This document shows positions 42,197 to 50,757 of a stretch of DNA of 64,000 nucleotides, in pieces. Made by a program: the position numbers and the translations under genes. The stretch's first letter is position 1. Each line of letters opens with the position of its first letter. This stretch comes from Bacillota bacterium (GTDB taxonomy: Bacteria; Bacillota; Clostridia; Oscillospirales; Oscillospiraceae), in NCBI GenBank assembly GCA_029268085.1, contig JAJUHD010000001.1, positions 1-64,000 on the forward strand, in the 5' to 3' direction. The notes below the pieces were generated by a model, which did not search any database, had not been told where the DNA came from, and saw nothing but the letters and a program-made list of their open reading frames with translations.

Positions 42197-43261
42197 TTAT
42201 TTGCTGTACGCGATGCGGCTTTCCTTATAAAGAGCCTTTCTGAACACAGGATCCTGGAAATGGGAAGACGTATAGATATATTTGCCGGGCAGGCTGTATT
42301 TTGCGACAATATCCTTTGCGGCCTTGATCTTCTCGTCGTCAGCGGCGTCCTTGCCGAACACGGGGAGACGGTAGCCGAGCTTGAACTTGTCGCCGAAATT
42401 CCTGTAAAGCCCGTCGAAATCGTTCATAGGCTGCGGCCTCCACATATCTATGCCGGTTTCGGCAATGACGTCGGCCAGCTTTTCTATGTGTCCGCAGCTG
42501 TGCAGCTCAAAAACTACGTTTCTTTCATGGCAGTAGGAGGTGAGCCTTTTCATGTATGGCAGGATCATTTCTCGGAATGTCTCGGCGGAGAAAAACGGCG
42601 CCATCTGGGAGCCCCAGTCGTCGTGGAAATAAAGTATCGACATTCCGAAATGCTCTATGCATTTGTCGATTATCTTTTCGTACGTCCCGCAGAGAGCGTC
42701 GAAGAGAGCCGCAACGTCTTCCTTCTGCTCGTCGTCTATGAGGGCTACGGCGGCGTTTTCGAAGTCCATGAATGAGATGAGACGTTCAAAAAGTCCCGTA
42801 AACAGCCAAACGAGGACAGGAACGTTTTTGTCGGAAAGCAGTTTCCTGTTTCTTTCCGCGCAGCCTTCCCAATCCCAGGACTCCACATCGGGGAATTTTA
42901 TTACCCGCGGCCAGTCGCCGATGTCGGAAAGCACGGGTTTCCCCGGCTTTACCATGGAGCCGCCCGCGACCGCTATGTACTCCCATTCCACACCGAACAT
43001 ATCCGGACCGCCCTTTCTGTCCGTAGGATCGGTTTCTATGACCCAGGCCCTGGCCACGTTGTCGGGAATTATCGCGGGGCAGAAGGTGATATAGTCGTCG
43101 TTAGGCATCCAGCAGGGCGTTTCGTTGCGGATAAAGGCCAGATAGTTCTCCTTTGGCGAGACAGGATAATCAAAACGGTCCACCGGATGAGAGCCCGCCA
43201 TCGAGGCGGGGTAGGTTCCGACAATCTTCAGCTCATCTTCGGAAAAAGGGATTTTCTTCAT
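42197..43261 (-). CDS. uroporphyrinogen decarboxylase-family protein (cobamide methyltransferase type)
   Basis: 354 residues of the UroD fold as found in corrinoid-dependent methyltransferases (MtaA/CmuA-like) of anaerobes. The zinc-binding type motif HSCGH is present (ELHSCGHIEKL), with DWGSQMAPFFSAETFREMILPYMK and a C-terminal LPGKYIYTSSH. True HemE is unlikely: the porphyrin-binding N-terminal motif is absent and no haem genes are near. The methyl donor or acceptor is unknown, and there is no corrinoid protein in the window. The start at 43261 follows GGAGG. Confidence 0.75.
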   Translation of the reverse strand: MKKIPFSEDELKIVGTYPASMAGSHPVDRFDYPVSPKENYLAFIRNETPCWMPNDDYITFCPAIIPDNVARAWVIETDPTDRKGGPDMFGVEWEYIAVAGGSMVKPGKPVLSDIGDWPRVIKFPDVESWDWEGCAERNRKLLSDKNVPVLVWLFTGLFERLISFMDFENAAVALIDDEQKEDVAALFDALCGTYEKIIDKCIEHFGMSILYFHDDWGSQMAPFFSAETFREMILPYMKRLTSYCHERNVVFELHSCGHIEKLADVIAETGIDMWRPQPMNDFDGLYRNFGDKFKLGYRLPVFGKDAADDEKIKAAKDIVAKYSLPGKYIYTSSHFQDPVFRKALYKESRIAYSK

Positions 43262-43363
43262 TTGGCACCTCCGTGAATTATTTATTCTTGGCCCGCGCTC
43301 TGAACGGAGCCGTAAACGCCTTGAAAAGCGGAGAATCTTCAAATATAGTTCGTATGCGACTAT

Positions 43364-43392
43364 ATTGTACATTATATATCGTAATTGCACAA
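43364..43392 (-). promoter_or_regulatory. promoter of the UroD-family gene
   Basis: Minus strand: TTGTGC (43387-43392), 17 bp, TACAAT (43364-43369). It lies about 100 bp before the start codon. Confidence 0.5.
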
Positions 43393-43517
43393 ATGAAAAG
43401 CCCGAATACAGATAAAATTATTTAATTTGTAATATCCGAAAGAGTGCATGAGAACGGCCAAGCTGAATCGGGTTATTGAACAGCGAAAAAAATTTATCGA
43501 TAATCAATAAATAGTTG

Positions 43518-43545
43518 TTGACAAATAATAAATAGGTGATATATT
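43518..43545 (+). promoter_or_regulatory. promoter of the DUF2975-XRE-DUF4173 group
   Basis: A perfect TTGACA (43518-43523), 16 bp and TATATT (43540-43545), 30 bp before the first gene. Confidence 0.65.
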
Positions 43546-43575
43546 AGCCTTATAAAGCTTTCGGGAGGAATCAAA

Positions 43576-44025
43576 ATGCAAAAACAGCCGGTGACACATT
43601 ACATCGCAAAAGCCTTGGTTGACATAATGCTATACGGCGGCATCGTCTGCGTTATTCTGGTGCCCTGGCTCTCAAGGTATGTGTATATTTTTGGGTACGG
43701 AGAGAGACAGCGCTGGATCATAGCGGCGGTGCTTTTCTCGTCGGGCATATGCGTCGTGTATATTCTTTTCAATCTGAAGCAGATGTTCAGGACCCTGCTG
43801 GGAGGCAACCCTTTTGTAGAGAAGAACATCAGCTGTTTTCGTAAAATGGCGGTAGCCTGCGCCGTCATTTCGCTGATTTACGTCATTAAATGCATACTTA
43901 TTTTTTCGCTTGCGACAATCATAATCATCCTTATGTTTGCGGTCGGCTCGCTTTTCTGTCTGACTCTGAAGGACATTTTCAAGCAGGCTATCTTCTACAA
44001 AGAAGAACACGACTGGACGGTGTGA
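43576..44025 (+). CDS. DUF2975-family membrane protein
   Basis: 149 residues with four predicted membrane helices and the loop FRTLLGGNPFVEKN that marks DUF2975. Family members are regularly encoded next to a small XRE regulator of the YozG type, as here (3 bp downstream), and the pair is usually regarded as a membrane-linked regulatory unit of unknown signal. GGGAGG precedes the ATG. Confidence 0.85.
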   Translation: MQKQPVTHYIAKALVDIMLYGGIVCVILVPWLSRYVYIFGYGERQRWIIAAVLFSSGICVVYILFNLKQMFRTLLGGNPFVEKNISCFRKMAVACAVISLIYVIKCILIFSLATIIIILMFAVGSLFCLTLKDIFKQAIFYKEEHDWTV

Positions 44026-44028
44026 GAT

Positions 44029-44232
44029 ATGCCGATAATTGTAGACCTTGACGTGATGATGGCGAAAAGGAAGATCGGGCTTATGGAGCTGGCCGAAAAG
44101 ATAGGCATTACTCCGGCGAACCTCTCCATACTCAAGAACAACAAGGCGAAGGCTATACGCTTCTCCACGCTGGAGGAAATATGCAGAGTCCTTGACTGTC
44201 AGCCTGCCGATATCCTGAAGTATGAGAAATAA
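44029..44232 (+). CDS. small XRE/Cro-CI-type regulator (YozG-like)
   Basis: 67 residues that consist of one helix-turn-helix: MAKRKIGLMELAEKIGITPANLSILKNNKAKAIRFSTL region, ending DCQPADILKYEK. It is the usual partner of DUF2975 proteins and may repress its own operon. Confidence 0.88.
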   Translation: MPIIVDLDVMMAKRKIGLMELAEKIGITPANLSILKNNKAKAIRFSTLEEICRVLDCQPADILKYEK

Positions 44233-44253
44233 TTGAGGCAAGAGGGAAGTCAT

Positions 44254-45693
44254 ATGGAAAAAAGCGAAAACAAAATCATGCTATACGCGCTCTTTTCCGC
44301 GCTGAGCTTTGTATATCTGGTCCTGTGCCGCGGCGCGGGAATAAGCGTAGCTGTATTTGCGGCTCTTCAGACGGCTTTTTTATGGTTTCTGGTTCCGAAC
44401 AGAAAAAAGCTTGTCTGGATGCTGCCTGTGCTGATTGTTTCCCTGAATAGTCTTATAAGCGCCAATCAAATGTTCTGCGCAAGCAACTTTCTTCTCAGCG
44501 TTGCGTTGTACAGTCTTATGTTTGTGGATGCGGATATAAAAGACACTTCCGCGGATTTTTTTATCAGCCTGGCAATAAAAATATTCGAACCGCTTAAATA
44601 CCTGCATGTGCCTTTCGCGAGATTATTCAAGGCGAACAGGGAGAACTCCGCGCTGATAAAGAGAGTAATCATAGCCATTCTAATTTCTGTTCCGGCGGTT
44701 ATGATGCTTACCGCGTTGCTCGCGGCGGCGGACATGGTCTTCGCAAAAGGCGTCGGGGAATTTTTTGTGGCGGTATTCAGGCTCGTAAAATTCGAAGTAC
44801 TGCTTAAAGTCATATTTGGTCTTGCCGTGGGCTTTTATCTTTTCGGGCTTTTGTACTCTTCGGATTCAAAAAAGGCGCCGGGGGAGCCGAAAGAACCCAA
44901 AAAAGGCGACGTCATCATATTCGGCATATTTCTTGCCTCAATACTGCTTATTTATACGATCTTTGTAATCGTTCAGTTCAAGTATCTTTTCGCGGGGGCG
45001 GAGCTTCCGAGCGGACTTTCATATACTGAATACGCCAGAAAAGGCTTTTTCGAGCAGTTCTTCCTCACCGGCGTCAATATCCTTATTATTCTCCTGACGG
45101 TGCATTGCACCAAAGGCGTCGGAACAAGGAAAAAGATACTCTTAAAGGCGCTGTGCTGCTACCTTTGCGCAGTCACGATAATCCTGCTTATCTCGTCCTT
45201 TTACCGCATGAGGCTTTATTATCTGGATGACGGACTCACAAGGCTCCGCTTTCTGGTTTTCGGCTTTCTTATTTTCGAAGGAATAGGCCTTATAATAACG
45301 TTTTTCTATATAATAAAGCCGGAGTTCAACATAGTTATCGTGTATCTCTTGCTGGGGCTTATATATTATCTTCTGCTCAATATCGTCCCCATGGATTATT
45401 TTGTGGCGAAAAGCCAGGTGGACAGAGCCTTTCGCGGAGAGACAAACGGCATAGCCTACGCCCTCAGCCTTTCCCCGGACGCGGCGCCTCAGATCGAAAG
45501 ACTCCTGGACGACGAGAGATTCGGCGAGGCAATCAAAATCCGCCCTCTCGAAAGCTATGACGGCTGGAGCGAAATAAGCGTGAAGGATTATGTCCTGAAC
45601 AAGTATAAGCGATATGCCGGCAAAACGAATGACTGGCGGCAATACAACATATCCGCGGATAAAATGCTTAAGATATATGGCAGATATTCCTGA
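44254..45693 (+). CDS. DUF4173/DUF4153-family polytopic membrane protein
   Basis: 479 residues with about ten to eleven membrane helices and a hydrophilic C terminus of about 90 residues. Resembles the DUF4173 family, whose function is not known. It is the third gene of the DUF2975 operon. The start at 44254 follows AGAGGGA; the frame opens at 44233 immediately after the previous stop. Confidence 0.7.
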   Translation: MEKSENKIMLYALFSALSFVYLVLCRGAGISVAVFAALQTAFLWFLVPNRKKLVWMLPVLIVSLNSLISANQMFCASNFLLSVALYSLMFVDADIKDTSADFFISLAIKIFEPLKYLHVPFARLFKANRENSALIKRVIIAILISVPAVMMLTALLAAADMVFAKGVGEFFVAVFRLVKFEVLLKVIFGLAVGFYLFGLLYSSDSKKAPGEPKEPKKGDVIIFGIFLASILLIYTIFVIVQFKYLFAGAELPSGLSYTEYARKGFFEQFFLTGVNILIILLTVHCTKGVGTRKKILLKALCCYLCAVTIILLISSFYRMRLYYLDDGLTRLRFLVFGFLIFEGIGLIITFFYIIKPEFNIVIVYLLLGLIYYLLLNIVPMDYFVAKSQVDRAFRGETNGIAYALSLSPDAAPQIERLLDDERFGEAIKIRPLESYDGWSEISVKDYVLNKYKRYAGKTNDWRQYNISADKMLKIYGRYS

Positions 45694-45711
45694 AACCTGA
45701 GCGAAGAACAA

Positions 45712-45744
45712 GCTGCCGCAGCCGCTTATCGCGGCTGCGGCAGC
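45712..45744. terminator. GC-rich hairpin between convergent genes
   Basis: A perfect 14-bp stem (45712-45725 with 45731-45744) and 5-nt loop. It lacks a T-tract on either strand but sits just after the DUF4173 stop and just after the aldo/keto reductase stop. Confidence 0.55.
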
Positions 45745-45762
45745 GCCGCTGCATATATTCAG

Positions 45763-46728
45763 TCAGCGGTGATACGCAAAGCGGCTCCCCTTGAGAACGC
45801 TCCATACTTCGTCGCATTCCGCAAGGACGTCGTTCGAAAGCGGGCCTTTTTCTATCAGCTCGAGATTTTGCTTCAGATATTCCGGACGGCTTATGCCGAG
45901 TATGACGCTGCTAACATAATCGTAGGAGACGCACCAGCGCAGCGCAAGTTCCAAAAGCGAAATCCCGCATTTTTCGGCCGTTGCCGTGAGTTTTTCGATG
46001 GCGTCGAAGTTTTCGTCGTTAAAGTATCGCTTGTAATATCCGGGGTCAGCAAATCTCGTGTTTTCCATAGGGCGGCCCCTGCCGTGCTTGCCCGTAAGCA
46101 GACCTGCGGCTATCGGGTTGTATATTACAAGACCCATGCTGTTTTTATTTATGCAGGGCACTAGCTCGGATTCTATTCCCCTGGTGAGCAGATTGTATAC
46201 GCTTTCGGTGACGCAGGGCGCGATAAAGTTCCTTTTGTCGCAGATCCAAAGGGCGTCCGTAATCTGCCAGGCGGCAAAATTGCTCATGCCTATGTAGCGC
46301 ACCTTCCCCGAACGGACAAGGGAGCTCATCGCCTCAAGGGATTCCTCAAACGGGGTCGAGGGATCCGGACCGTGCATGTAGTATATGTCGAGATAGTCTG
46401 TCTGCAGCTGCCTGAGGCTTTTTTCGACGGCCGAAACTATATGCTTGCGGCTCAGGCCCTTGCCGTTGGGGCCGGGGGCGGTGTGCCCCAGAACCTTGCT
46501 TGCGAGGACAACCTCCTCGCGGCGCCCCTTGATGCCCTTGCCCGTTATTATTTCGCTCTGTCCGCCGGTGTAATTGTCCGAAGTGTCGATAAAGTTGACG
46601 CCGCTGTCAAGCGCGCTTTTGATTATCTCCACCGCATCCTGCTCGCTTGTCTGACCGCCGAAGGTCATTGCTCCCAAGCATACCCTGGACACCTTCAGCC
46701 CGGTGCCACGGATCGATCCGTACTCCAT
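45763..46728 (-). CDS. aldo/keto reductase
   Basis: 321 residues of the AKR barrel, NAD(P)H-dependent reduction of aldehydes or ketones. The catalytic tetrad is visible: Asp and Tyr in DTSDNYTGG, Lys in LASKVLG, and His in YYMHGPD. The C-terminal cofactor-binding region SSVILGISRPEYLKQN is present. It looks like the YajO/Gpr69-type subgroup (AKR11-12-like); the substrate is unknown. A single gene with AAGGGG before the ATG. Confidence 0.9.
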   Translation of the reverse strand: MEYGSIRGTGLKVSRVCLGAMTFGGQTSEQDAVEIIKSALDSGVNFIDTSDNYTGGQSEIITGKGIKGRREEVVLASKVLGHTAPGPNGKGLSRKHIVSAVEKSLRQLQTDYLDIYYMHGPDPSTPFEESLEAMSSLVRSGKVRYIGMSNFAAWQITDALWICDKRNFIAPCVTESVYNLLTRGIESELVPCINKNSMGLVIYNPIAAGLLTGKHGRGRPMENTRFADPGYYKRYFNDENFDAIEKLTATAEKCGISLLELALRWCVSYDYVSSVILGISRPEYLKQNLELIEKGPLSNDVLAECDEVWSVLKGSRFAYHR

Positions 46729-46906
46729 AACATTTCCCCTTTCAATTCTTCAGCATAATTTACTTACTACACTATTTTAACACAAGCACAAAATTTTGTA
46801 AAAGATGCAAAAACAAGCCTTTATAAGAATGAAACGGCGCGTGACGGGTTATCATATTGTTAGTTTCCATAAAAGGAAATAATTATTTTAAGGAGAAGAT
46901 AATCAA

Positions 46907-47041
46907 ATGCCCAAGGACAACCAGAACGACAACAGGAATACCCGTCAGGACAAATCCGGCAATCAGTCGATAAACCGCGACAACCAGGGCGCGGGACAAA
47001 ATCCCAAAAAGCAGCCCGGCAGAAACAATTCCTCGAATTAG
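46907..47041 (+). CDS. 44-residue Asn/Gln-rich hydrophilic peptide
   Basis: A short gene with a strong ribosome site (AAGGAGA, 46890-46896, 10 bp before the ATG). It encodes 44 residues almost free of hydrophobic side chains: Asn, Gln, Lys, Arg, Asp, Gly and Ser dominate (MPKDNQNDNRN at the start, NPKKQPGRNNSSN at the end). Composition and size recall small acid-soluble spore proteins, particularly the Asn/Gln-rich gamma type, but no signature was recognised. It stands alone between an aldo/keto reductase and secDF. Confidence 0.6.
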   Translation: MPKDNQNDNRNTRQDKSGNQSINRDNQGAGQNPKKQPGRNNSSN

Positions 47042-47092
47042 GCCCGGCGGAAAGCACAAGGTATATAAAACGGCGAAAAAGTCTATAAAAAA

Positions 47093-47124
47093 AGCAAAGC
47101 AGCCTTTATCGGGGCTGCTTTGCT
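47093..47124 (-). terminator. secDF terminator
   Basis: A 12-bp stem (47093-47104 with 47113-47124) is followed on the minus strand by TTTTTTTATAG, 18 bp after the secF stop. On the plus strand the same hairpin may also end the small peptide gene. Confidence 0.85.
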
Positions 47125-47141
47125 CTATACGGCTAAAAATT

Positions 47142-48074
47142 TCAGGCTTTCGCCGTGCCGGGAGCGCCGCGGCGTTTCTGCCACATGGTCCAGAGGGGGC
47201 CGGCTATGCAAATTGTCGAATAGCAGCCCGAAATGGTGCCGAACATCATAGGCAGGGCGAAATCCTTGATGGACTGTATGTTATAAAACTGTGCGAAGAT
47301 ATACGCTATCGTGATGCTGAGGAAAACGGCGATATTGGTATTGATCGAGCGCGTCATTGATTGCGTTATGCTTATGTCGACAAGGTCCTCGGGCGAAGTC
47401 TTTTTGTTCATTACGCCCTTGTTTTCTCTTATGCGGTCGTAAATGACTATCGTGTCGTTTATCGAAAAGCCTATTATGGTGAGTATTGCAGCGATAAACG
47501 AATCGTTAAGCGGAATCCTGAAAATGAAGAAAACCGAGGTTACGACGAAAGCGTCGTGCAGGAGGGCTACTATTGCCATGGCGCCCGCGGAAAAACCGCC
47601 TATCCTTCTGAAGCGCACGGCGACATAAAGGAGAATGAGCAGGAAGGAAAGCCCTATCGCAAGAAGGCCCTTTTGGAAAAACTGAGCGCCGATCGATGGC
47701 TGGACCGTGAGAGATTGGTAAAGGCTCAGCTTCGAGTCGGGAAAAGCTTTCTGAAGCTCAGCCGTGACCTGCTGCTGCTGCTGGGAAGTGATGGAGGCCC
47801 TGTTGGCAAGGTTTATCACAAGCGTTTTTTCGCTTTTGGCAAGATTGGTCTGAAGCTGTCCGCTGGCTGTCTTTCCGAGCACCTGCGAAGCGATGCTCCC
47901 GGCTTTTTCCGAGTCCACCGTTCCCGTATAGGTGTATTGCAAAATTGTGCCGCCCTGGAACTGTATGTCAAGCCTGACGCCGTTTATCAGAGCCGCGGCC
48001 AGACCCGAGAGTATAATTATTATGGAAATGGCGAAATACAGCTTTCTGTTTTTGTAAAAATTTATCTTTTTCAT
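47142..48074 (-). CDS. secF: protein translocase subunit SecF
   Basis: 310 residues. With SecD it uses the proton motive force to help complete protein export through SecYEG. Features: one N-terminal helix, extracytoplasmic domain with the Gly-rich DIQFQGGTILQY, and five further helices with GFSINDTIVIYDRIREN. The start at 48074 follows GGGAGG and overlaps the secD stop (ATGA). The frame opens to 48194 inside secD. Confidence 0.95.
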   Translation of the reverse strand: MKKINFYKNRKLYFAISIIIILSGLAAALINGVRLDIQFQGGTILQYTYTGTVDSEKAGSIASQVLGKTASGQLQTNLAKSEKTLVINLANRASITSQQQQQVTAELQKAFPDSKLSLYQSLTVQPSIGAQFFQKGLLAIGLSFLLILLYVAVRFRRIGGFSAGAMAIVALLHDAFVVTSVFFIFRIPLNDSFIAAILTIIGFSINDTIVIYDRIRENKGVMNKKTSPEDLVDISITQSMTRSINTNIAVFLSITIAYIFAQFYNIQSIKDFALPMMFGTISGCYSTICIAGPLWTMWQKRRGAPGTAKA

Positions 48075-49351
48075 TTTGCCAACCTCCCGGCCCCGAAATA
48101 TACCGGCTTCTGAAGAGGACGGTACTCGCCAAGCGACCTGATCATCAGGCGCGACGCCGTCACGCCTGCGACAAAGTTCATTATCACTCCGCATAGAAGG
48201 GTATAGCCGAAGGAGAGCAGCGAACCCGATCCGAATATTATCAGCATGAGCGAAACGATGATGACGGTTATGTTGCCGTCAAAAACAGAGGAGAACGCCC
48301 TGTGGAAGCCGGAGTCTATCGAGCTTCTTATAGTCTTGCCGGAAGCAAGCTCCTCCTTTATTCGTTCGGATACTATTACGTTGGCATCGACGCCCATTCC
48401 TATGGAAAGTATTATTCCGGCAATGCCTGGCAGGGTCAGCGTGAACTGAGGAACCGAAAGAGCGAGGAGCTGTCCCGACACCTGGAGCATCAGGGCGACG
48501 CAGGCGACAAGCCCGGGCAGCCTGTAGTAAAAAAGCATGAACAGGCAGACAAGAATGAAAGCAACGATGCCCGCCCTGACCATCACGCTCAGCGCCGAGC
48601 TTCCAAGCGTCGGCGAAATGATGTTGCAGTTGTTGACTACCATGGAGAAGGGGAGGGCTCCGGAGTTTATTTTGTTGGAGAGGCTTGTGGCTTCCTTAAG
48701 GCCTCCGATATTCGTAATGTTTGCATAGTTCGTCGTGATCTTGCTCTGAACCGTCGGAGCCGAGATAAGAGTGTTGTCCATGTAGATCGAAATCCTCTGG
48801 CCATAAAACTCCTCAGTCGCCTTCGAGAACTTCTCGGTGGCGGCGTCCGTGAACTGCAGCACGACAACATAAGATCCGTCGGTTCCGAGCTGCGCGTAGC
48901 TCCTCTTAATGTCGGAGCCCTGAAGCACGACATTGCCCGTCGGGTCCCGGAAGGTCAAGAGCGCGGTCTCTCCGAGCTCGGTGACGGCTTTTTCGGGGTC
49001 AAAATCCTTTTCCTTGGACTGCCAGGGGAACCTGACTATCACGGAGCCGTTTGTCGAATCGACCTGGATCTCGCGGTCCGTTATATTCGCCGCGTCCATG
49101 CGCGCTTCCAGTATGGTTTTTATGGAGTCAAGCTCCTGCGCTGTCGGCGCCCTGCCGAGATCCTTCGGCGAGTATGTGGCCTCGACGCCTCCGCGTATGT
49201 CTATTCCGAAGCGCATGTCCGCGCTGCCTTTGATGTCATAATCGCCGATTTTGACGCCGAAAAGAGAAACGTACAGCAGCAGCGCCGATATTAGGAAGAC
49301 GACAAAAAAGGTCGCCTTCGAGTTGAACAGGTACAAAAACGATTTTTTCAA
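48071..49351 (-). CDS. secD: protein translocase subunit SecD
   Basis: 426 residues. Features: N-terminal helix, FGIDIRGGVEATY, the large extracytoplasmic P1 domain, and the C-terminal six-helix RND-like part with LPGIAGIILSIGMGVDANVIV and ERIKEEL. The start is TTG at 49351, preceded by AGGAGG at 8 nt; no ATG is available nearby. SecD and SecF are separate genes as in many Clostridia, not fused as in Bacillus. Confidence 0.95.
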   Translation of the reverse strand: MKKSFLYLFNSKATFFVVFLISALLLYVSLFGVKIGDYDIKGSADMRFGIDIRGGVEATYSPKDLGRAPTAQELDSIKTILEARMDAANITDREIQVDSTNGSVIVRFPWQSKEKDFDPEKAVTELGETALLTFRDPTGNVVLQGSDIKRSYAQLGTDGSYVVVLQFTDAATEKFSKATEEFYGQRISIYMDNTLISAPTVQSKITTNYANITNIGGLKEATSLSNKINSGALPFSMVVNNCNIISPTLGSSALSVMVRAGIVAFILVCLFMLFYYRLPGLVACVALMLQVSGQLLALSVPQFTLTLPGIAGIILSIGMGVDANVIVSERIKEELASGKTIRSSIDSGFHRAFSSVFDGNITVIIVSLMLIIFGSGSLLSFGYTLLCGVIMNFVAGVTASRLMIRSLGEYRPLQKPVYFGAGRLAK

Positions 49352-49399
49352 TAATATTCCTCCTAAGTATTGCTGAAAGCTGAAACGAGGCTGGGCACG

Positions 49400-49765
49400 C
49401 TACTTCATTCCGTCGCCAAGATGAAAGAATTCGGCTGTCTTTGCCTGATTAGGAAGGGAATAAGGCGCGGCAAATCGTATATAGTAAAGGATGAAAGCGT
49501 ATTCGTCGTCGCGGCGCTCCGGGATCCGGGCGGGGCCGAATCCCTGGGCGGGAAAAAAGCGGGTATCCCTAAGAAACGAACTTTCCCCGAGCCTCAGGGG
49601 ACCGGATATATTTCCGAGTATCGGCTTTAAGGACGGAAAAGCCCCGGCCCTGCGCTCGGAGGATGAGACGCCCCCATTTGCAAGGAGCAAAACGGCAAGA
49701 CTGGTTATAAGCAGAAAAAAAGGAGAAAAAAAGAGCAGAAATGCAGGCGCCTTTTTTGAGTCCAT
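49400..49765 (-). CDS. possible small membrane-anchored protein upstream of secD
   Basis: About 121 residues, not recognised. One hydrophobic helix (LLFFSPFFLLITSLAVLLLA) is followed by a Pro/Arg-rich hydrophilic tail. In favour: a near-consensus promoter at 49810-49837 points at it, GCAGGA lies before the ATG at 49765 (49771 also possible), and secD begins 48 bp after its stop. Against: no family, low-complexity tail. It may be only the leader of the secDF message. Confidence 0.4.
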   Translation of the reverse strand: MDSKKAPAFLLFFSPFFLLITSLAVLLLANGGVSSSERRAGAFPSLKPILGNISGPLRLGESSFLRDTRFFPAQGFGPARIPERRDDEYAFILYYIRFAAPYSLPNQAKTAEFFHLGDGMK

Positions 49766-49809
49766 AGACATTTTCCTGCATCCTTTCTTGTATTATACAT
49801 AACTATGCT

Positions 49810-49837
49810 ATTATATTACTATTATTGCCCATGTCAA
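49810..49837 (-). promoter_or_regulatory. near-consensus promoter of the secDF unit
   Basis: Minus strand: perfect TTGACA (49832-49837), 16 bp, perfect TATAAT (49810-49815). Confidence 0.75.
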
Positions 49838-49940
49838 TATCTGAAAGCTTTCAGGGCCTGAGCGCACGGCGGCGACAGCCTCGTAAAGCGGAGCGAATTT
49901 AGGTTATTCGGATTGCGGCGCGTTTAATGTCTTTGGTGTA

Positions 49941-49969
49941 TTGATTATTGAAAAAATAAGGAGTAAAAT
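49941..49969 (+). promoter_or_regulatory. promoter of the RCK gene pair
   Basis: TTGATT (49941-49946), 17 bp, TAAAAT (49964-49969). The spacer and flank (ATTGAAAAAATAAGGA, then GTAAAATACAT) are nearly repeated at the promoter of the MgtE-N/CBS gene at 51513-51545. Confidence 0.6.
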
Positions 49970-50090
49970 ACATCATCAGCGGCAAAACGGACGATATCCG
50001 CATCGGAGAGCAGGGAGCTTTCCGCGGCTTTCCGGGCGGGGGCGTTTGCATAAAACCACGGACGGAAGCTAACAGAGGGAGGCAAAAATC

Positions 50091-50741
50091 GTGAAGGTTA
50101 TAATCATAGGCTGCGGCAGGATGGGCTCTGGCCTTGCAGTCAAGATGTCCCAGAAGGGCCACGACGTAACTGTCATAGACATTAACGCCGAGGCGTTCAA
50201 GCTCCTCGGCGGGGATTTCAAAGGAAATACTATAAACGGGTTCGGATACGATAAGGACATCCTGGAAAAAGCCAAGATACAGATGGCGGACGCCGTAGTC
50301 GCCTGCAGCAACAGCGACGAGGTAAACGCCCTCATAGGCAGGATTTCGCTCAATATGTACAAGGTGCCCCGCGTCATCTCCCGGCTTTACGATCCGCGCA
50401 AGGCGGAGATTTACCGAACGCTCGGCATACAGACTATCTCCACCGTGACCTGGGGGATAGAACGCTGCGCCGAAATGCTCAGCTACAATCAGATAGACAG
50501 CATCATGAGCATAGGCGACAACAACGTCGAGCTTGTAAGGATCGAGGTCCCGGAGTCCTTGGTCGGAAAAACCCTGAATGAAGTTTCTGCAATCGGGGAA
50601 ATAAGGGTCGTTGCCATAAGCAGGAACAACAGGACATTTCTGCCCACGCTGGCCACGGTTTTGGAGGAGCACGACGTAATATATCTTGCCGTCATGCTTT
50701 CGTCGATTGAAAGGCTTAAGCATATGCTGGGCCTTGAATGA
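50091..50741 (+). CDS. RCK-domain (TrkA/KtrA-like) protein 1
   Basis: 216 residues: RCK-N Rossmann domain (GCGRMGSGLA, residues 7-16, for NAD(H)/ATP binding; VIDINAEAF) and RCK-C domain (about 135-216). It is a cytosolic gating subunit of a potassium channel or transporter of the Trk/Ktr type. The start is GTG at 50091 with GGGAGG 8 nt before. A second RCK gene follows; no TrkH/KtrB membrane subunit is in the window. Confidence 0.85.
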   Translation: MKVIIIGCGRMGSGLAVKMSQKGHDVTVIDINAEAFKLLGGDFKGNTINGFGYDKDILEKAKIQMADAVVACSNSDEVNALIGRISLNMYKVPRVISRLYDPRKAEIYRTLGIQTISTVTWGIERCAEMLSYNQIDSIMSIGDNNVELVRIEVPESLVGKTLNEVSAIGEIRVVAISRNNRTFLPTLATVLEEHDVIYLAVMLSSIERLKHMLGLE

Positions 50742-50757
50742 GCTGGAGGGAATGAAA

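Larger units (their letters stand above)
43262..43575. other. divergent promoter region
   Basis: 314 bp between divergent genes. It holds a minus-strand promoter at 43364-43392 for the UroD-family gene and a plus-strand promoter at 43518-43545 for the DUF2975 group. The remainder is AT-rich with no gene. Confidence 0.55.
49766..50090. other. divergent promoter region between secDF and RCK genes
   Basis: 325 bp with no gene seen. It holds the minus-strand promoter at 49810-49837, the plus-strand promoter at 49941-49969 and a leader of about 115 nt before the first RCK gene. Confidence 0.55.

Noticed and set aside
42197..43261. Uroporphyrinogen decarboxylase HemE
   Set aside because: The zinc-type HSCGH motif and lack of the HemE N-terminal signature point to the methyltransferase branch of the fold, and no haem genes are nearby.
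48302..49294. A 330-codon plus-strand frame opposite secD
   Set aside because: Antisense shadow of secD; extremely charged and His/Arg-rich as expected from the opposite strand.
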